A DNA stretch of 64,000 bases from Heracleum sosnowskyi (Eukaryota > Streptophyta > Magnoliopsida > Apiales > Apiaceae): NCBI GenBank assembly GCA_030848705.1, contig JAUIZM010000018.1, forward strand, positions 310,001-374,000. Reading direction: 5' to 3'. The notes beneath the pieces were generated by a model. That model saw nothing but the letters and a program-made list of their open reading frames with translations, had not been told where the DNA came from and searched no databases. Within the stretch, counting starts at the first letter, position 1. Each line of letters opens with the position of its first letter. The position numbers and the translations under genes are program-made. This document shows, piece by piece, positions 1-11,390 of the stretch.

Positions 1-46
1 AGAGAAGGACTTGTTTATTGATTGATATACGGTTTTACATTCATCA
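1..46 (+). repeat. 3' end of the 5' LTR (Gypsy element)
   Basis: These 46 bases equal 3320-3365 exactly and end in the canonical CA. The first 192 or so bases of this LTR lie left of the window. Confidence 0.92.
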
Positions 47-48
47 TT

Positions 49-66
49 TGGCGCTAGAAGGAGCTC
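49..66 (+). other. Primer-binding site of the Gypsy element
   Basis: Two bases after the LTR end comes TGGCGCTAGAAGGAGCTC. TGG pairs with the CCA end of a tRNA, and TGGCGC-type sites are usual in plant Gypsy elements. I cannot assign the priming tRNA with confidence. Confidence 0.7.
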
Positions 67-89
67 TTTTTTCTTTAGTTCCAACCGAT

Positions 90-2006
90 ATGGAGGAGAG
101 TGAACCACTTATCACTAAAATAGGTGACACAAACGAGGTGGTTACAGTACCTCGTCGGGAAGGGGCACAATTACCTCCCGTGTTGCAGCCTCGGGAGCTG
201 TTTCCCCCCACAGATGACCAAAATGAGGGATCCCCTGGACCCCCCGTGGACACACGATTGAGGGTCATGACTCCAACAGGCAAAAAAGTGCTAACAAGCG
301 ACGCGCGTTTGCACTTGCTTAAGATGCGGAAACAAAGGAAGCAACAGGTGCAGACTCACCGTTTTGAAGAGTTCGCTGGGTCAGACGATGAACTGGCATA
401 TTTGGAGGAGCAGAAATGTTTGTTGGAGGCCCGCCTAGAGAAACATAGGGAGATTCGACGTCTACAGCGCGAATTGCAGCAGACGACGATCTCGCGTCGT
501 AACAAGGATCCCCATCGGCAATTGGATGAGGATTACGAGGAAAGTTACGACCTCGATAAGGATATATCAAGCGAATCCCAATGCTCCCGACCACCTCCAA
601 AGCGACGCATGACGTCGTCAGCACATGATTCCTCATGGCGAAGTGATTCATGCGAGTCATTTCGTCCAGAGGACATCGCTAAAATGCAGAATGATCTCGC
701 CGAGTGCCAAGATTACATAAAAAACCATTCAGGATTACCCGTCTCCACGGAGAGCCCCTTGTCCCGATCGATCGAAATCGCCAAGATTGACAGAAATTTG
801 AAAACTCCAGCTTTAGATTACTTTGATGGGTCGTGCGACCCTATCGGGTTCCTAAATACCTTTGACGGGCGAATGGCTTTCTTTGGCCATTCCGAAGTCG
901 CCAGATGCCAGTTCTTCTCCACATGCTTAAAGGGCACAGCGCTACGATGGTATAGTACTTTGCCACCACGCTCAGTTGATTCCTGGCACACCTTGAAAAG
1001 CAAGTTTCAAAGCCGTTTCTCCAGTAACTATAAAGGAGGTAAGATAACTGCATCGTTGATGACAATACGACAGCGACACTCCGAGTGTTTACGAGACTTC
1101 CTAGCTCGCTTCCGAGCCGAGGTCGCCGACATTCCAAACTTAATCGAGGAGCTCGCCATCAATTATCTCGCCGCTGGCATTGACAAACACCGACATGCAC
1201 TCTTGCTAGAGGAATTCTTCGAGAAGAACCCTCGCACTCTCCAGTCCGCATTTCAAATCATTGAGCATAGAATGACATTACAAGAAGCCGTGGGGAGCAT
1301 TCAGTCTCCCCGTCGATTTTCTCAAAAACGGGAAAGAAGTCGAAGTCCACGATGACGATCTCCGCAAAATAATGCAAGGCGTGGATATGACTCCCAACCC
1401 CGCTCCCATGATCACCGCACTCCATTGCTAGACAAAACGGAGAGAAGCGACAAAGTAGATAGATCATGGAAGCCACGGGATCGCAGTGAAAAGGAATTCA
1501 CCAAGCTCAATGCCGATAAGGCCACTATACTCGCAATTCTTAAAACAGAACCTGATTACCGTCCTCCAAGGCCAATGAAGCCAGGACGACCTCCAAGCTC
1601 CCGATATTGCGAGTACCATGAAGATACCGGTCACACAACAGAATCCTGTTTCCAACTAAGCTCGTTCATCGAAGGCAAAATTCGCCGAGGACAACTCGTC
1701 CATTTCATTGATGATAACAGTCACCCCACCTCGCGTAACCGTGACCTCGACAGAGTCATTGACGTCATCGCCGGGGGACACTCCGCCGGGGGCACATCTA
1801 ATAACTCCAAAAAGTCATACGCCCGTGAGGTGTTTTCTATCAACCCAGAGGCCCCAAAGAAGCCACGACACAACCCAACGCCGACTATCTCCTTTTCAGA
1901 TGACGACTACCCGTCAGAGCTCGGCAAGATGGCACGAATTCCAGATCCTTCCCATACCAGAACAACCATCGACCATGCCAGCCATGGTTCGATGACTTCA
2001 CATTAA
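90..2006 (+). pseudogene. gag: gag of the Gypsy element, interrupted by one in-frame TGA
   Basis: The first ATG of the frame is at 90. The frame is open to a TGA at 1353-1355 and then stays open in the same frame to 2006, so one nonsense codon is the only break. Seen: an acidic and basic N-terminal coiled-coil-like part, a retrotransposon gag core (ALRWYSTLPP motif near 950-990, about residues 285-300), Arg/Ser-rich sequence around the stop, and a C-x2-H-x5-H-x4-C zinc-knuckle-like motif near 1608-1650. Gag forms the particle that packages element RNA. The TGA falls where an Arg codon would suit the Arg/Ser run and could be a CpG C-to-T change (inference). The last part, after a TISFSDDDY motif at about 1886-1911 that normally leads into protease, reads through the opposite strand of the antisense ORF and is not native gag. 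Confidence 0.85.
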
Positions 2007-2673
2007 CAAGACGAACCCCAGCCCTCTTATAAAAATAAATCTGACCACGGGTATAATGAATACTGTAAATAGAAAAGAACAAATTCAAGGACGGCAACCT
2101 ATTGACCTCGGCACAGCGAGCTATGAAGCCGCTTATCTGCGCGATGGCATTCGGGGTCATTTGGGCCACCCCACACCCAATAGCCTCGAACATACACAAG
2201 AAAAAGGGATGCAAAGGAAGACGCAACCCATAATCGAAATGGATTAAAGGTATGTCGTGCATCCCATATTCAGGCATAGCCCATATCCGGTCGTCGAGGT
2301 TGGGGATCTCGCAGCGATAGCCCCCCACAGACAGGTCGACCCAATTCTTATCTATATCCACTCGCAGCGAGGGATTTGAATAAATACTGGACATGTTAAG
2401 ACTAGCGTTATCATTAAATTCTAGATGACCAGAGGCGAGGGCTTCCGCAACCAACCTCTCGCGCTCAGTTACAGTACCGGGACTCAAAGGAGGCGACTCG
2501 TGAGTCTCTTCTCTCCCCTCGTCCTCAGAAAAACTAAACCCCGAGCCAGTTTCGGCATCAGGAAGATCTAAATGATTCAAATCGAAAAGGGGATCGAGAG
2601 TTTGATCCACCAATAAGTTTATGTGAGGATCTTGACTAACGGTGGCCTCAGACGAATTGGATGGAACAGACAT
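1885..2673 (-). CDS. Antisense ORF, plant 'putative gypsy-type transposon' domain protein
   Basis: This 262-codon ORF runs opposite to the element. The first ATG is at 2673; the frame stays open upstream to 2709, but only with a TTG. The N-terminal third is acidic and Ser-rich. The middle (about residues 110-200) has a run with PLHPFFLCMFEAIGCGVAQM and then TPNAIAQISGFIARC, the hallmark I associate with the plant-specific 'transposase (putative), gypsy type' family (Pfam Transposase_28). The function of that family is not established. The last dozen or so residues are read from antisense gag, so the original C-terminus has probably been lost at the gag junction near 1911. Antisense ORFs are known from Tat-lineage elements such as Grande, and this would be a similar case. 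Confidence 0.7.
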   Translation of the reverse strand: MSVPSNSSEATVSQDPHINLLVDQTLDPLFDLNHLDLPDAETGSGFSFSEDEGREETHESPPLSPGTVTERERLVAEALASGHLEFNDNASLNMSSIYSNPSLRVDIDKNWVDLSVGGYRCEIPNLDDRIWAMPEYGMHDIPLIHFDYGLRLPLHPFFLCMFEAIGCGVAQMTPNAIAQISGFIARCAEVNRLPSLNLFFSIYSIHYTRGQIYFYKRAGVRLVNVKSSNHGWHGRWLFWYGKDLEFVPSCRALTGSRHLKRR

Positions 2674-3110
2674 GGCGTAGAATACTAGTGATGACGAAAG
2701 GTAGGACAATTAAAAAACAAAGAGAGAGGGAGAGAGAGTACTAAAGTATGAAAAAACGAGAGGAAAAGGGGGTGTACCTGTACGAGAGAAGGGATGACGG
2801 TGAACAAAACAGCCTCCCCAACCACTACAAAGAAAGGAAACGCTGCCCAAGGCAAGGGAAGTCGAAACGCCACAGCCAAACTCCGGGTTCCGTACAGGTG
2901 GCAAAAATAAAATTAAAAAAAAAAAAAAAAAAGAGGAGACAAAGAGAAAACAAAACAAAAGGAAGGAAAACACAGGAAAACAATTAAAAATATTTCATTC
3001 CCTTATTTTTCTTCTTCTTTTCTTTTCTTTTCTTTTACTATTAATTTCTTCTACTATTCATTTCTGACTTATATTTCAAGGACCAGCTAATCTAAAAGAT
3101 ATAGCTCTCA

Positions 3111-3127
3111 GCAAAGGGGGGGACAAA
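3111..3127 (+). other. Polypurine tract of the Gypsy element
   Basis: GCAAAGGGGGGGACAAA lies directly before the TGTTGGG start of the 3' LTR. This is the expected position and composition for the plus-strand primer. Confidence 0.85.
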
Positions 3128-3365
3128 TGTTGGGCCATAGCCCACTTCTCAAACAAGGCTTAAATATTAGTTTGTATATAGGCCCACTTTGTAACAGGCC
3201 CAATTAGACTATCCCTATAAATACCCCCCAACCCCCACATTAGAAGAGGTTGGAGAATTAGACTAAGGAGAGAACCTCCCAAGAATGTATTATTGTATTG
3301 ACTCCACTTTATAATAATAAGAGAAGGACTTGTTTATTGATTGATATACGGTTTTACATTCATCA
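3128..3365 (+). repeat. 3' LTR of the Gypsy element (238 bp)
   Basis: It starts TGTTGGGCC and ends TTCATCA, giving TG...CA ends. A TATAAATA box sits near 3216-3224. At 238 bp it is short for a plant Gypsy element. The following five bases, ATATG, are the predicted target duplication, because the same five bases begin the uninterrupted paralogous sequence at 26740. Confidence 0.9.
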
Positions 3366-4482
3366 ATATGAGAATCTCTTCAACTAAACCAAAATTGCAT
3401 TTACCTTTTTATAATAAGGATTTGTATAAGGATTTCTATACACAATTTTCATCTCCTTGTCTTCCCTAAGAAGAAAAACAATAAAACAGATATAAGAAAC
3501 GCATGTTAATAGGTGGATTACAAACAGAATAGCCTTTAAGGTTAAACACAAAAGACGGGAACAAGATTTCATGCAACTTATACACATACTTAACTAGAGG
3601 GGTGCATTAGTCGAATAAAGAAACTTATTTGAATCGGTTATCACAAAAACACATAACTACAAACAACACATACTGTAAATATTTATACTATATAATTTCG
3701 TACACATACATACATCATGCATATCAACTATGCACTGCCTAATGAGGAATGCATATCGATTACAGCCTAAGAAGAAAGGACACGGGTGCACGGGTGCGGG
3801 TGCGTTGTGCGAGAACACTTGAATTCGGCAAATTTGAAAATATCGGGACACGGCAAATGTAAAAAAAATTTAATACATATATATGTGTACCAAAAACATA
3901 TAAAATTGGTTGGTGGCTCATCAACCTTATTTAAACATATTTGACTTGCACAAAACATTGTCTTCTTCACACAATCATATATACTCAACTGAAACACATG
4001 ATGATAATACACAAACACGCACACAGAAACTATGTTTTTAAACATTAAAAACGGAATCATGGCTTGATAGTCGGAGATAGTTACAAGAGATCAGTTGAGG
4101 TAAAGTAGTGATATAGGGTTTTAACGTTTAAGATTTACATGGTGTTTTATGTTTCTTTGTAGATATCTGTAATCACGTCTCTGTAGTTATTTAATTTACT
4201 GATTCTACCCTTCCCGAACTCACTTTCCCCCACTCAATACCTAACACAAAAGTTCTACATCAAAAATCATTGAATTGAAATCAAAGACCGTGACATATAC
4301 CTATACCTATACATAGATGTGTACGTACGTGTGTCTATACAGAGAGAAAGAGAGAGAGATGTGTCACGCAGAGAGAGAGACGTACATGTTATGGCAATGC
4401 AGGATGATCACATCCTCGAATTAGATGCAGTATAAAGTTAAAGAAATTGAAGATCAATATAGGCACCTCACCACTGAATTTA
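3366..4482. repeat. Left copy of a local segmental duplication
   Basis: From ATATGAGAATC to the end this matches the series 26740-27631, 28514-28549, 29612-29649 and 30393-30415, with scattered substitutions and indels. About 180 bases here (roughly 4161-4342) are absent from the right copy. A GGTGCGGGTGCG-type minisatellite near 3783-3805 differs in length from its partner near 27125-27150. No convincing exon is seen; the short ORFs are not supported. Confidence 0.85.
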
Positions 4483-4584
4483 GGGAATTTGTATAAAATA
4501 TCCCAAATTAATAGGTTACTTTATCAATATGTTTTTTTTATTCCATAATTAAAAATATGTTTTATGGTTAACTTTTAACTCATA

Positions 4585-7500
4585 TCTATACTATTATTAA
4601 CTCCTTATATATAATAAGCGTAAGGGGGATCTTATCCAAAAAAATTTGGTCGGTGACTGTACTACCAAAAGTAGACCGTTAGATATAATATTAAAAATAG
4701 TATTTGATTAATAATATGATAGTATTTAAATACTAAAATGTGTATTTTGATAATTTAAACCAATTATAAATGGGTTTTCTATATTGAATAGAAATTTTTA
4801 TATACAAATTCGTAATTATTTGTTCTCTTTAGTTTATGGATAGTTCTAGTTAGATAATAATTATTAAACCATCATTAAATTAAAGATAATTTTGTTAGCT
4901 TCGCGTGGGCTATAAAATCGTTAAAATCTGTTGTCTAAAACTCAAGATACAATCCAAACAGTAAAATTATTATCAAAATTTTAATAAATATTTTTTTTTA
5001 TTATTCTAGCACCAATTTAATTTTTTCGTAATTCTTTTAAATTTAAAAATTCTATGTTTTATTTCAATAAAATATTAAAATCAATTTAAGAAAAAATTAA
5101 AATCGATAAGGTCCCTGTACGATCACCATACGACCAAATTAATAATTACAGTTAATCGATGAGAATTGTTAGATCTAATATTAAAAAGTGTATCTCATTA
5201 ATAATAGAATTATATTTAAATACTAAAAAGTGTATTTTGATAATTTAAAATTTTTCTATGTAAAAATTCTTAATATCTTTTCTCTTGAATTTATGTATAA
5301 TTCCAGTTAGATAATATTTGTTAAACCAAATATCAACATAACAATTCATAATTATACTAACAATGATACGCGTGGACCTTACGTTATAAGAGACTTAGGA
5401 GAACTCCTGTACATGAATAAATTTAAATACTTTTTTTTCCTGAAGGAACGTAACAATTTGATTAATCTAAATTATAACTATATTATGTTACATATAACAA
5501 ATATAAAAGGATAATATCAAAATATTATTAAAATATTGAGGGTTTCATATTCATAAACGATAATTTTGAATATAATACTTATATTAAAATGTATATTTGA
5601 TTAAAGGTAGGATTATATTTAAATACTAAGAAGTGTGCTTTGATAATTTAAACAAATTATAAATTGGTTTTATATATTTAATTGAATTCTTTATGTAAAA
5701 ATTCTTAACCAACTTTTATTTTCGGTTTATGGGTAGGTCAACTAGTTAAGTTAGATAATAATTATTAAACCATCATTATTAAATTAAAGATAATTTCGTT
5801 AGTTTCGCATGGGTTGTAAAATTATCAAAATTTAATTTCTAAAACTCAGGATAGAAAACAAATAGAAAAGTGAGTATCTAAATTTTAATAAATATTTTTA
5901 TTATTATTGTATCACCAATTTATTTATTTTTCCACTAATTCTTTTAAATATAGAAATTTTATGTTTCTTTCAATAAAGTATTAAAATTAATTAAGAACAA
6001 ATTCAAATCGATAAAGAATATAATAATTTGAGAATAAAATTTTATATAATCATAACATAATTTGTATTATGTTTAATAATTTTTAAGTAATAATGTATTT
6101 TAAAATTTTATATACACTGTAAATAAAACCGAAACATTAAAAGTAAAAGCAGTTAGTAAGATACTTATATCAGTATATTCTTGATATCCTTATTATATTA
6201 AATCCTTATATATAATAAACATAACAGGGATCTTATCCAAAAATTTTGTCGTACGGTCTTGGACAACCAAATTAATAAGGACCATTAGATCTTAACTAGA
6301 TAAATCAAATCGTTAGATCAAATATTAAAAAAGTGTATTTGATTAATAATAGGATTACATTTAAATTCTAAAAAGTGTATTTTGATAATTTAAACCAAAT
6401 ATACCAAATATAAATAAGTTTCCTATATTGAATAGAATTCTCCGTGTAAAAAATTCGTGACTTTCTTTTCTCTTACCTACACAGTTAGATAAAAATTGTG
6501 AAACCATCTTTTAATTAAAGATAATTTAGTTATCTTCACGTGGGGTGTAAAATCGTCAAAATCTGATTTTTAAAACACAAGATAAAACCCAAATTAGTAA
6601 AGTGAGTATTTAAATTCTAATAATAATTATTATGTCATCATTATTTTAACGCCAATTTAATTACTTTTTTCTAACTATTTTAAATTTAGAAACCTATGTT
6701 CAAAAATTAAAATCAATCTTAGAAAAATTCAAATCAACAAAGAATATAGTAATACGAGAATAAAATTTTATAAAATTGTGCATATTTTTTATCCTATTTT
6801 ATTAAGTTTTAGATCATAACTAATCAAATATTATTTATTATTAAATAATAAATTATATGCAAATGGTGATTTTGTTTTATAAGAACTCATAGAAACCTAA
6901 TTTCATTGTTTTTTTTCAAAAAAACCTGTAAATTTTAATATGTTGTTGGTATATTCAAACCTTAGATCATTCTACATGATAATTTTATTGTTATATCTAA
7001 CGTACAATTTAATTTGAAAGATCCAACGATTATGGATTGAGTGATCGAACAAAGCGACCAGGATTTATAAGGAAGCTTTCATTATTTAGTCTTTAATATA
7101 ATGATTTTTATACAGAATTTTGATTGTCACGGTATACTACTTTAAAAGAAGAACTATTGCAAAAAAAATTATATTTTAATTGATAATTTATTTTCTCAAA
7201 AGTTCAAAGTTTCCGCATCATTAACATATTACAAAAAAAAAGAGTATATTATATTTTGCAATAAATATTTAAAAAAATTAAAATTATAAAAATTATAAAA
7301 ATTAAGAAAAATTAATGATTTTATTGTGGTAGTTTGGTCCTAAATACCGTCAAAACATTTTCAACCGTTCGATCCAATACTTTAAAAAAAATAGATGATC
7401 AAGATTATATCATATAAAAAGAAGTTATTATCTAAAAATGATATAAGTTAAAATATATTATATTAGGACTGGATTTTACAAAAAGTTAAAACATAAAAAT

Positions 7501-7995
7501 AGTTGTAATTAAATAAGTAAACCCATTTAATACCAAAATAATAAAAATCGTTTAATCTTAAATAGATAGGTGAAAACCGTTAGATTTAACATTAAAAACT
7601 GTATTTGGTTAATAAAGGGTATTCTAATAATCTAAACTACATATAAGTAGATTTCCTAAATCGAATAGAATTCTCAACATTAAATTTAGTCACTTTATTC
7701 TCTTTTTAGTTTTAGAATAGTTTTTAATTGAAAAAGAACTATTAAACCACAACTAAATTAAAGATTATTTTGTAAATTTCACATGGACCGTAAAATTGGC
7801 CAAATCTAACTTTTATAACTAAATATAAACAAATATTAAATTGAGCGTGTAAAATATAATAAATATCAAATTTTTAACTATAATTCTTTTTGGCTAAATT
7901 TTTTCTAACAATAATTTAATCATGTAAACTAGTCATATTAAAAAAACAATCGTGTGTTGCATGGGTAACCGTGCATCGCACGGGCTATAAGCTAG
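4585..7995 (+). mobile_element. Non-autonomous Helitron (family 1), 3.4 kb
   Basis: The 5' end is A|TCTATACTATT and the 3' end is CTAG|T. A 6 bp stem with a 3 base loop (CCGTGC-ATC-GCACGG, 7969-7983) lies 8 bases before CTAG. These are the ends expected of a Helitron inserted between A and T. No Rep/helicase ORF is present. The body is AT-rich and made of modules that restart with a similar GATCTTATCCAAAA segment (near 4630 and 6230), suggesting repeated internal duplication or nested insertion. The same family occurs at 15918-17654 and 34140-42320. Confidence 0.85.
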
Positions 7996-9390
7996 TATTA
8001 AAGACGAAATATTAAAAGTTTTGTAGTTTGGTCAGGAAGTTTTTGAACCGTTAAATAAAATATTACAATTATTATATAAAATATTTTTTCTATTTTTCCT
8101 AACTAAAACATCTCATTTTCCAAAAATATCACAGACAGTTTCATTTAATAAAATAACATAATAATGTTATAATTGCTAATAACTAACTTATTACCATTTT
8201 TAGCCAAAGTGTATATTCTTTTTTATATTTTCTAACTAAAATTTCTATTTTTCTATTTTTCCAAATAAAACCTCTCATTTTCCAAAAATATCACGAACAG
8301 TTCTATTTAATAAAATAAAATAATAATATTATTATTATTAATAACTAACCGATTAGCTTTTTTTTCCAAAACGTGTATTTTTTTTTATATTTTCTAACCA
8401 ATATTTCTCGTAACTAAAACCTCAAAAATATCACGGTCTATTTCATTTATTAGCATAAAATACTAATATTATAAATCTATCTCTCTATCTATACTATCAA
8501 TACTATTATATAATAGACGAAACATTAAAAGTTTGGTCGGTTGGTATGGTACGTTGAGATTTTACTTAATTGTCCTTTCTTAAATTCGTGTTTTTACTTA
8601 ATTAACCTTACTCATTTATAGAAATATATTATTAAATAATAATATTACCTATTTATAACCAATTACCTTTTTCACCTAAAATACATTATTTTTTTCATTT
8701 TTCTAACAAATTCCCCAACCTTTTCAAATATATCACGGGCAATTACTTTTTTAACTAAAACATGTTAGTTTTTCTATTTTTCCTTACTAAAACCCCTCAT
8801 TTTCCAAAAATATCACGGACAAACCTTTAGTTATTTATTTTTAAACCTAATATTATAATTATTTTTTTAAAAGTTTACTTATTTTAACATGCCAACTTAT
8901 TTTTCTTAACAAATACAATTACTAAAAATATTAAAATATAAATAATCAAATACCTATTTATAACCAATTACCTTTTCAGCCAAAACAAATTATAGATTTT
9001 TTCTAACAAAGTCCCTCATTTTCTAAATATATCACGGGAAATTGCCTTTTTTAATTTATTTTTTCTATTTTTCTCACTAAAATCCATTCTTTTTCTAAAA
9101 ATATCACGGACAAACCCTTTACTTATTTATTTTAAAACGTATTTAAATAATTTAAATTATTAAATTTTAAAACCTTAAACTAAATATATGTTACATTTTT
9201 TATTTTTTCATACTAAAACTCCTGTTTTTCCAAAAATATAAACCCTTACTTATTTATTTTAAAATATGTTTTAATGTTTTTAATTAATTAAAAGTGTTTA
9301 GCTATTTTTACATGCCTACTTAAAAATAACAATTAAAAAAATAATAATAAAATAAAATAACAATTAACAATCCGTGCAAGCTACTATATA
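7996..9390 (+). mobile_element. Degenerate Helitron (family 2) pieces
   Basis: An AGACGAAA-TATTAAAAG 5' module abuts the previous element at about 8000. A second and complete 5' end, A|TCTATACTATC followed by AGACGAAACATTAAAAG, begins at 8488. A short CCGTGCAAGCTAC near 9372-9386 may be the remains of the 3' end without its hairpin. Blocks with TTTTCCAAAAATATCACGG recur near 8110, 8280, 8810 and 9100. No coding sequence is seen. Confidence 0.55.
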
Positions 9391-10349
9391 ATTAAGTTAT
9401 AAACCTATTTATCTACTACATAGGACTACAATACCCATACCCTGATACAATACAATACATATAAGATATTAGACTAGAAATTAGGTTTAACAGATTAAGT
9501 AAAATTACCTTGCTAATTATTTAGGTTAAGTGGCTGAACACTCCCGCCCATTACCTCACACACATACAACAGAGGTGTTACTCTGTATCTCAAAGTTGCT
9601 TTTCTGTGTGGCACTTCAAAGAATTTCTGTTACCTTCAACTCCATATTCTTTTTAAGGTCCTCCACCTTTAAAGGAGAACTTATGTGTTATCTTTCACAT
9701 TTACCTGAATCTAATTTTAAAAACTCTGGTCAACATAAAACTAACCTGCACAATATAAGAATTTATTATGTTGTAATGAGCCATCTTTTGGTACATTCAT
9801 CTCAGTAAAACAATAAAGATAATGAAGCGTCAGGGGAAGACAGAAAGCTTATGACTTGTTGATAATACAGTAGCTAAGGAGAAAAAATGAAGGAAATGGA
9901 GAAAACAATGAAAAAATGCATATTTACCTATAAAGATTTTCATTAACAAACACTCTTTATTAGAAACTGTAAACAAGTTGATATGCGCAATTCTCTTGGC
10001 AAAATTAAAAAAAAACATTCTGCTTTATAAATTATAACAAAGATTAGATAAAATAGCATAGAATGTACAAAATTTACCCTCTAATATTATTTTCTAAAAA
10101 TACTACACATTCTTATGATAGTAAGTAGTAACATGGAAATACTTTAGACAAAGAAAATATATGAATTGCTAGCAACAAAACCAAAAAAAATCACTCATAC
10201 TAGATATAACAAAATCAATATCAACTCATAAGAAGCAATATTTTAAGCAAAACTAGAGTAATATTCTTAAGTAAAACTTAATATTAGTCGGCTCAACCTA
10301 GCTATCAGATAACTAGTCATATACCATGTTTCATCTCTTAATCTCAATA
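9391..10349. other. Intergenic region, downstream of the MADS gene
   Basis: AT-rich single-copy sequence without a convincing gene. The part next to 10349 should hold the 3' untranslated region of the minus-strand MADS gene. I see nothing else supportable. Confidence 0.5.
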
Positions 10350-11390
10350 TTAATAGTACCCGTTTTGATCATCCTTTTGACATGGAGAAAATGCAAGCAT
10401 TTGAGACGAAGCTGCTGCTGTGTTCCTAACAGGATTTTCTACATAGTTCTGTGGCATGGGCTGCATGGATCCATCTGTATATCTCTGTGCCATTGACTGC
10501 ATAGACTCACCGAAGTAAGGCATATGGGGGGCTGTCATTAAATTGTTCAAGAAGTTTATGCTATTCGGCATTCCTGCCATTGGATCACTGTAAGCCATAT
10601 TCTGCTCTACCTTTGCAGGAATAGTAGCATAAATATTGTTAAATGAACCACCAAAACAAGGATTATTCAAGTTATCTATCCTCTGAATAGTGCTTTGGTC
10701 TAAACTAGACCTATACTGCTGCAGTGGCACAGGCATGGGTATTTGTAGATGCATTGGCGTAGGAAATTGAGAATTGTAAGAGTTAAAAATTGGCTGGCGC
10801 GAATTACTTGTAATGTGAAACTTATTAGGTTGTCTGGATTCTTCAAACTCCATGTTCCTTTTCCTAGTCAACATCTTTTGTTGCTCCTGCAGATGATAAG
10901 CGTAGTAGTTACTCTTGTTTTCATTCATAACCTTAAATTTCTTTGCATTTCCAAGCTTCTTCTCCAAAACACTAGCAATTTTATTAAGCTTCTCCTCCGA
11001 GAAGTTATCAAACCTTTCATCCCATGATGGGTACTTAGCTTGCATGTTAGATTTACGCAGCTTTGTAAGAGCATCTTGCGCCTTTTTGTTCCTATCATCA
11101 AAGAAATTAAACAAAAGTGAAGTCTTCTTCTTACGTTCATCAGTGGGCTGGCCTTTGTATTTATTGATCACTTCAAGAACCTCAGAGTGATCTTCAGGCC
11201 AGATGTCTGGTTGATCATGATCCTGCACCGGAGTTTGCTTTGGCCCGGAAATGATCATTATAGATTTGACACCACAAAGAGTTGATAGCTCATGAACTTT
11301 CTTCTTCAAAGAAATTTTCCTCTTCTGGAAAGCTAAATTCCGACACTTTTCTCTCTTTATCAATTCCATAGTTAGCTTAGCTCTACCCAT
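10350..11390 (-). CDS. Type I MADS-box transcription factor
   Basis: One exon encodes 346 aa from the ATG at 11390. A GTG two codons upstream is in frame, but the ATG begins the conserved MGRAKLTMELI start. Residues 1 to about 60 are a MADS domain, which binds CArG-box DNA as a dimer (KRKISLKKKVHELSTLCGVK is seen). No keratin-like K domain follows. A basic and acidic linker comes first, then a Gln/Met/Pro/Asn-rich C-terminus with repeats of the kind SMQ-MAQ/PQ. An intronless frame and the absence of a K domain fit type I (AGL80, AGL82 or PHERES-like) genes, which mostly act in female gametophyte and endosperm. The exact subclass (M-beta or M-gamma) is uncertain. The protein would be nuclear. 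A GTGTGCAG just before the ATG could be the acceptor of a 5' UTR intron. Confidence 0.88.
   Translation of the reverse strand: MGRAKLTMELIKREKCRNLAFQKRKISLKKKVHELSTLCGVKSIMIISGPKQTPVQDHDQPDIWPEDHSEVLEVINKYKGQPTDERKKKTSLLFNFFDDRNKKAQDALTKLRKSNMQAKYPSWDERFDNFSEEKLNKIASVLEKKLGNAKKFKVMNENKSNYYAYHLQEQQKMLTRKRNMEFEESRQPNKFHITSNSRQPIFNSYNSQFPTPMHLQIPMPVPLQQYRSSLDQSTIQRIDNLNNPCFGGSFNNIYATIPAKVEQNMAYSDPMAGMPNSINFLNNLMTAPHMPYFGESMQSMAQRYTDGSMQPMPQNYVENPVRNTAAASSQMLAFSPCQKDDQNGYY

Larger units (their letters stand above)
1..3365 (+). mobile_element. Non-autonomous Ty3/Gypsy LTR retrotransposon, 5' end outside the window
   Basis: Bases 1-46 are identical to 3320-3365, so the window opens in the last 46 bases of the 5' LTR and the 3' LTR ends at 3365. 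Order seen: LTR tail, primer-binding site, gag, antisense ORF, polypurine tract, 3' LTR. No protease, reverse transcriptase, RNase H or integrase can be found between gag and the 3' LTR, so the element must depend on enzymes from a relative. The gag type and the extra antisense ORF suggest the Tat-like branch of plant Gypsy elements (inference). The total length would be about 3.56 kb if the 5' LTR equals the 238 bp 3' LTR. The 46/46 LTR match suggests a recent insertion. Confidence 0.9.

Noticed and set aside
2748..2987. Lys/Arg-rich ORF in the Gypsy element after the antisense ORF
   Set aside because: A purine-rich, low-complexity segment; no homology to a gag or pol part and no role expected there.
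3384..3587. 67-codon ORF present in both duplication copies (also 26758-26961)
   Set aside because: The conservation is explained by the duplication itself; the composition is hydrophobic and Cys-rich without a known family, and substitutions show no clear coding pattern.
7500..7995. Separate Helitron ending at 7995
   Set aside because: No internal TC start follows an A next to the family 5' motif here, so I kept 4585-7995 as one element.
9530..9808. 92-codon ORF on the plus strand
   Set aside because: It starts at GTG, has no recognisable motif and lies in AT-rich intergenic DNA.
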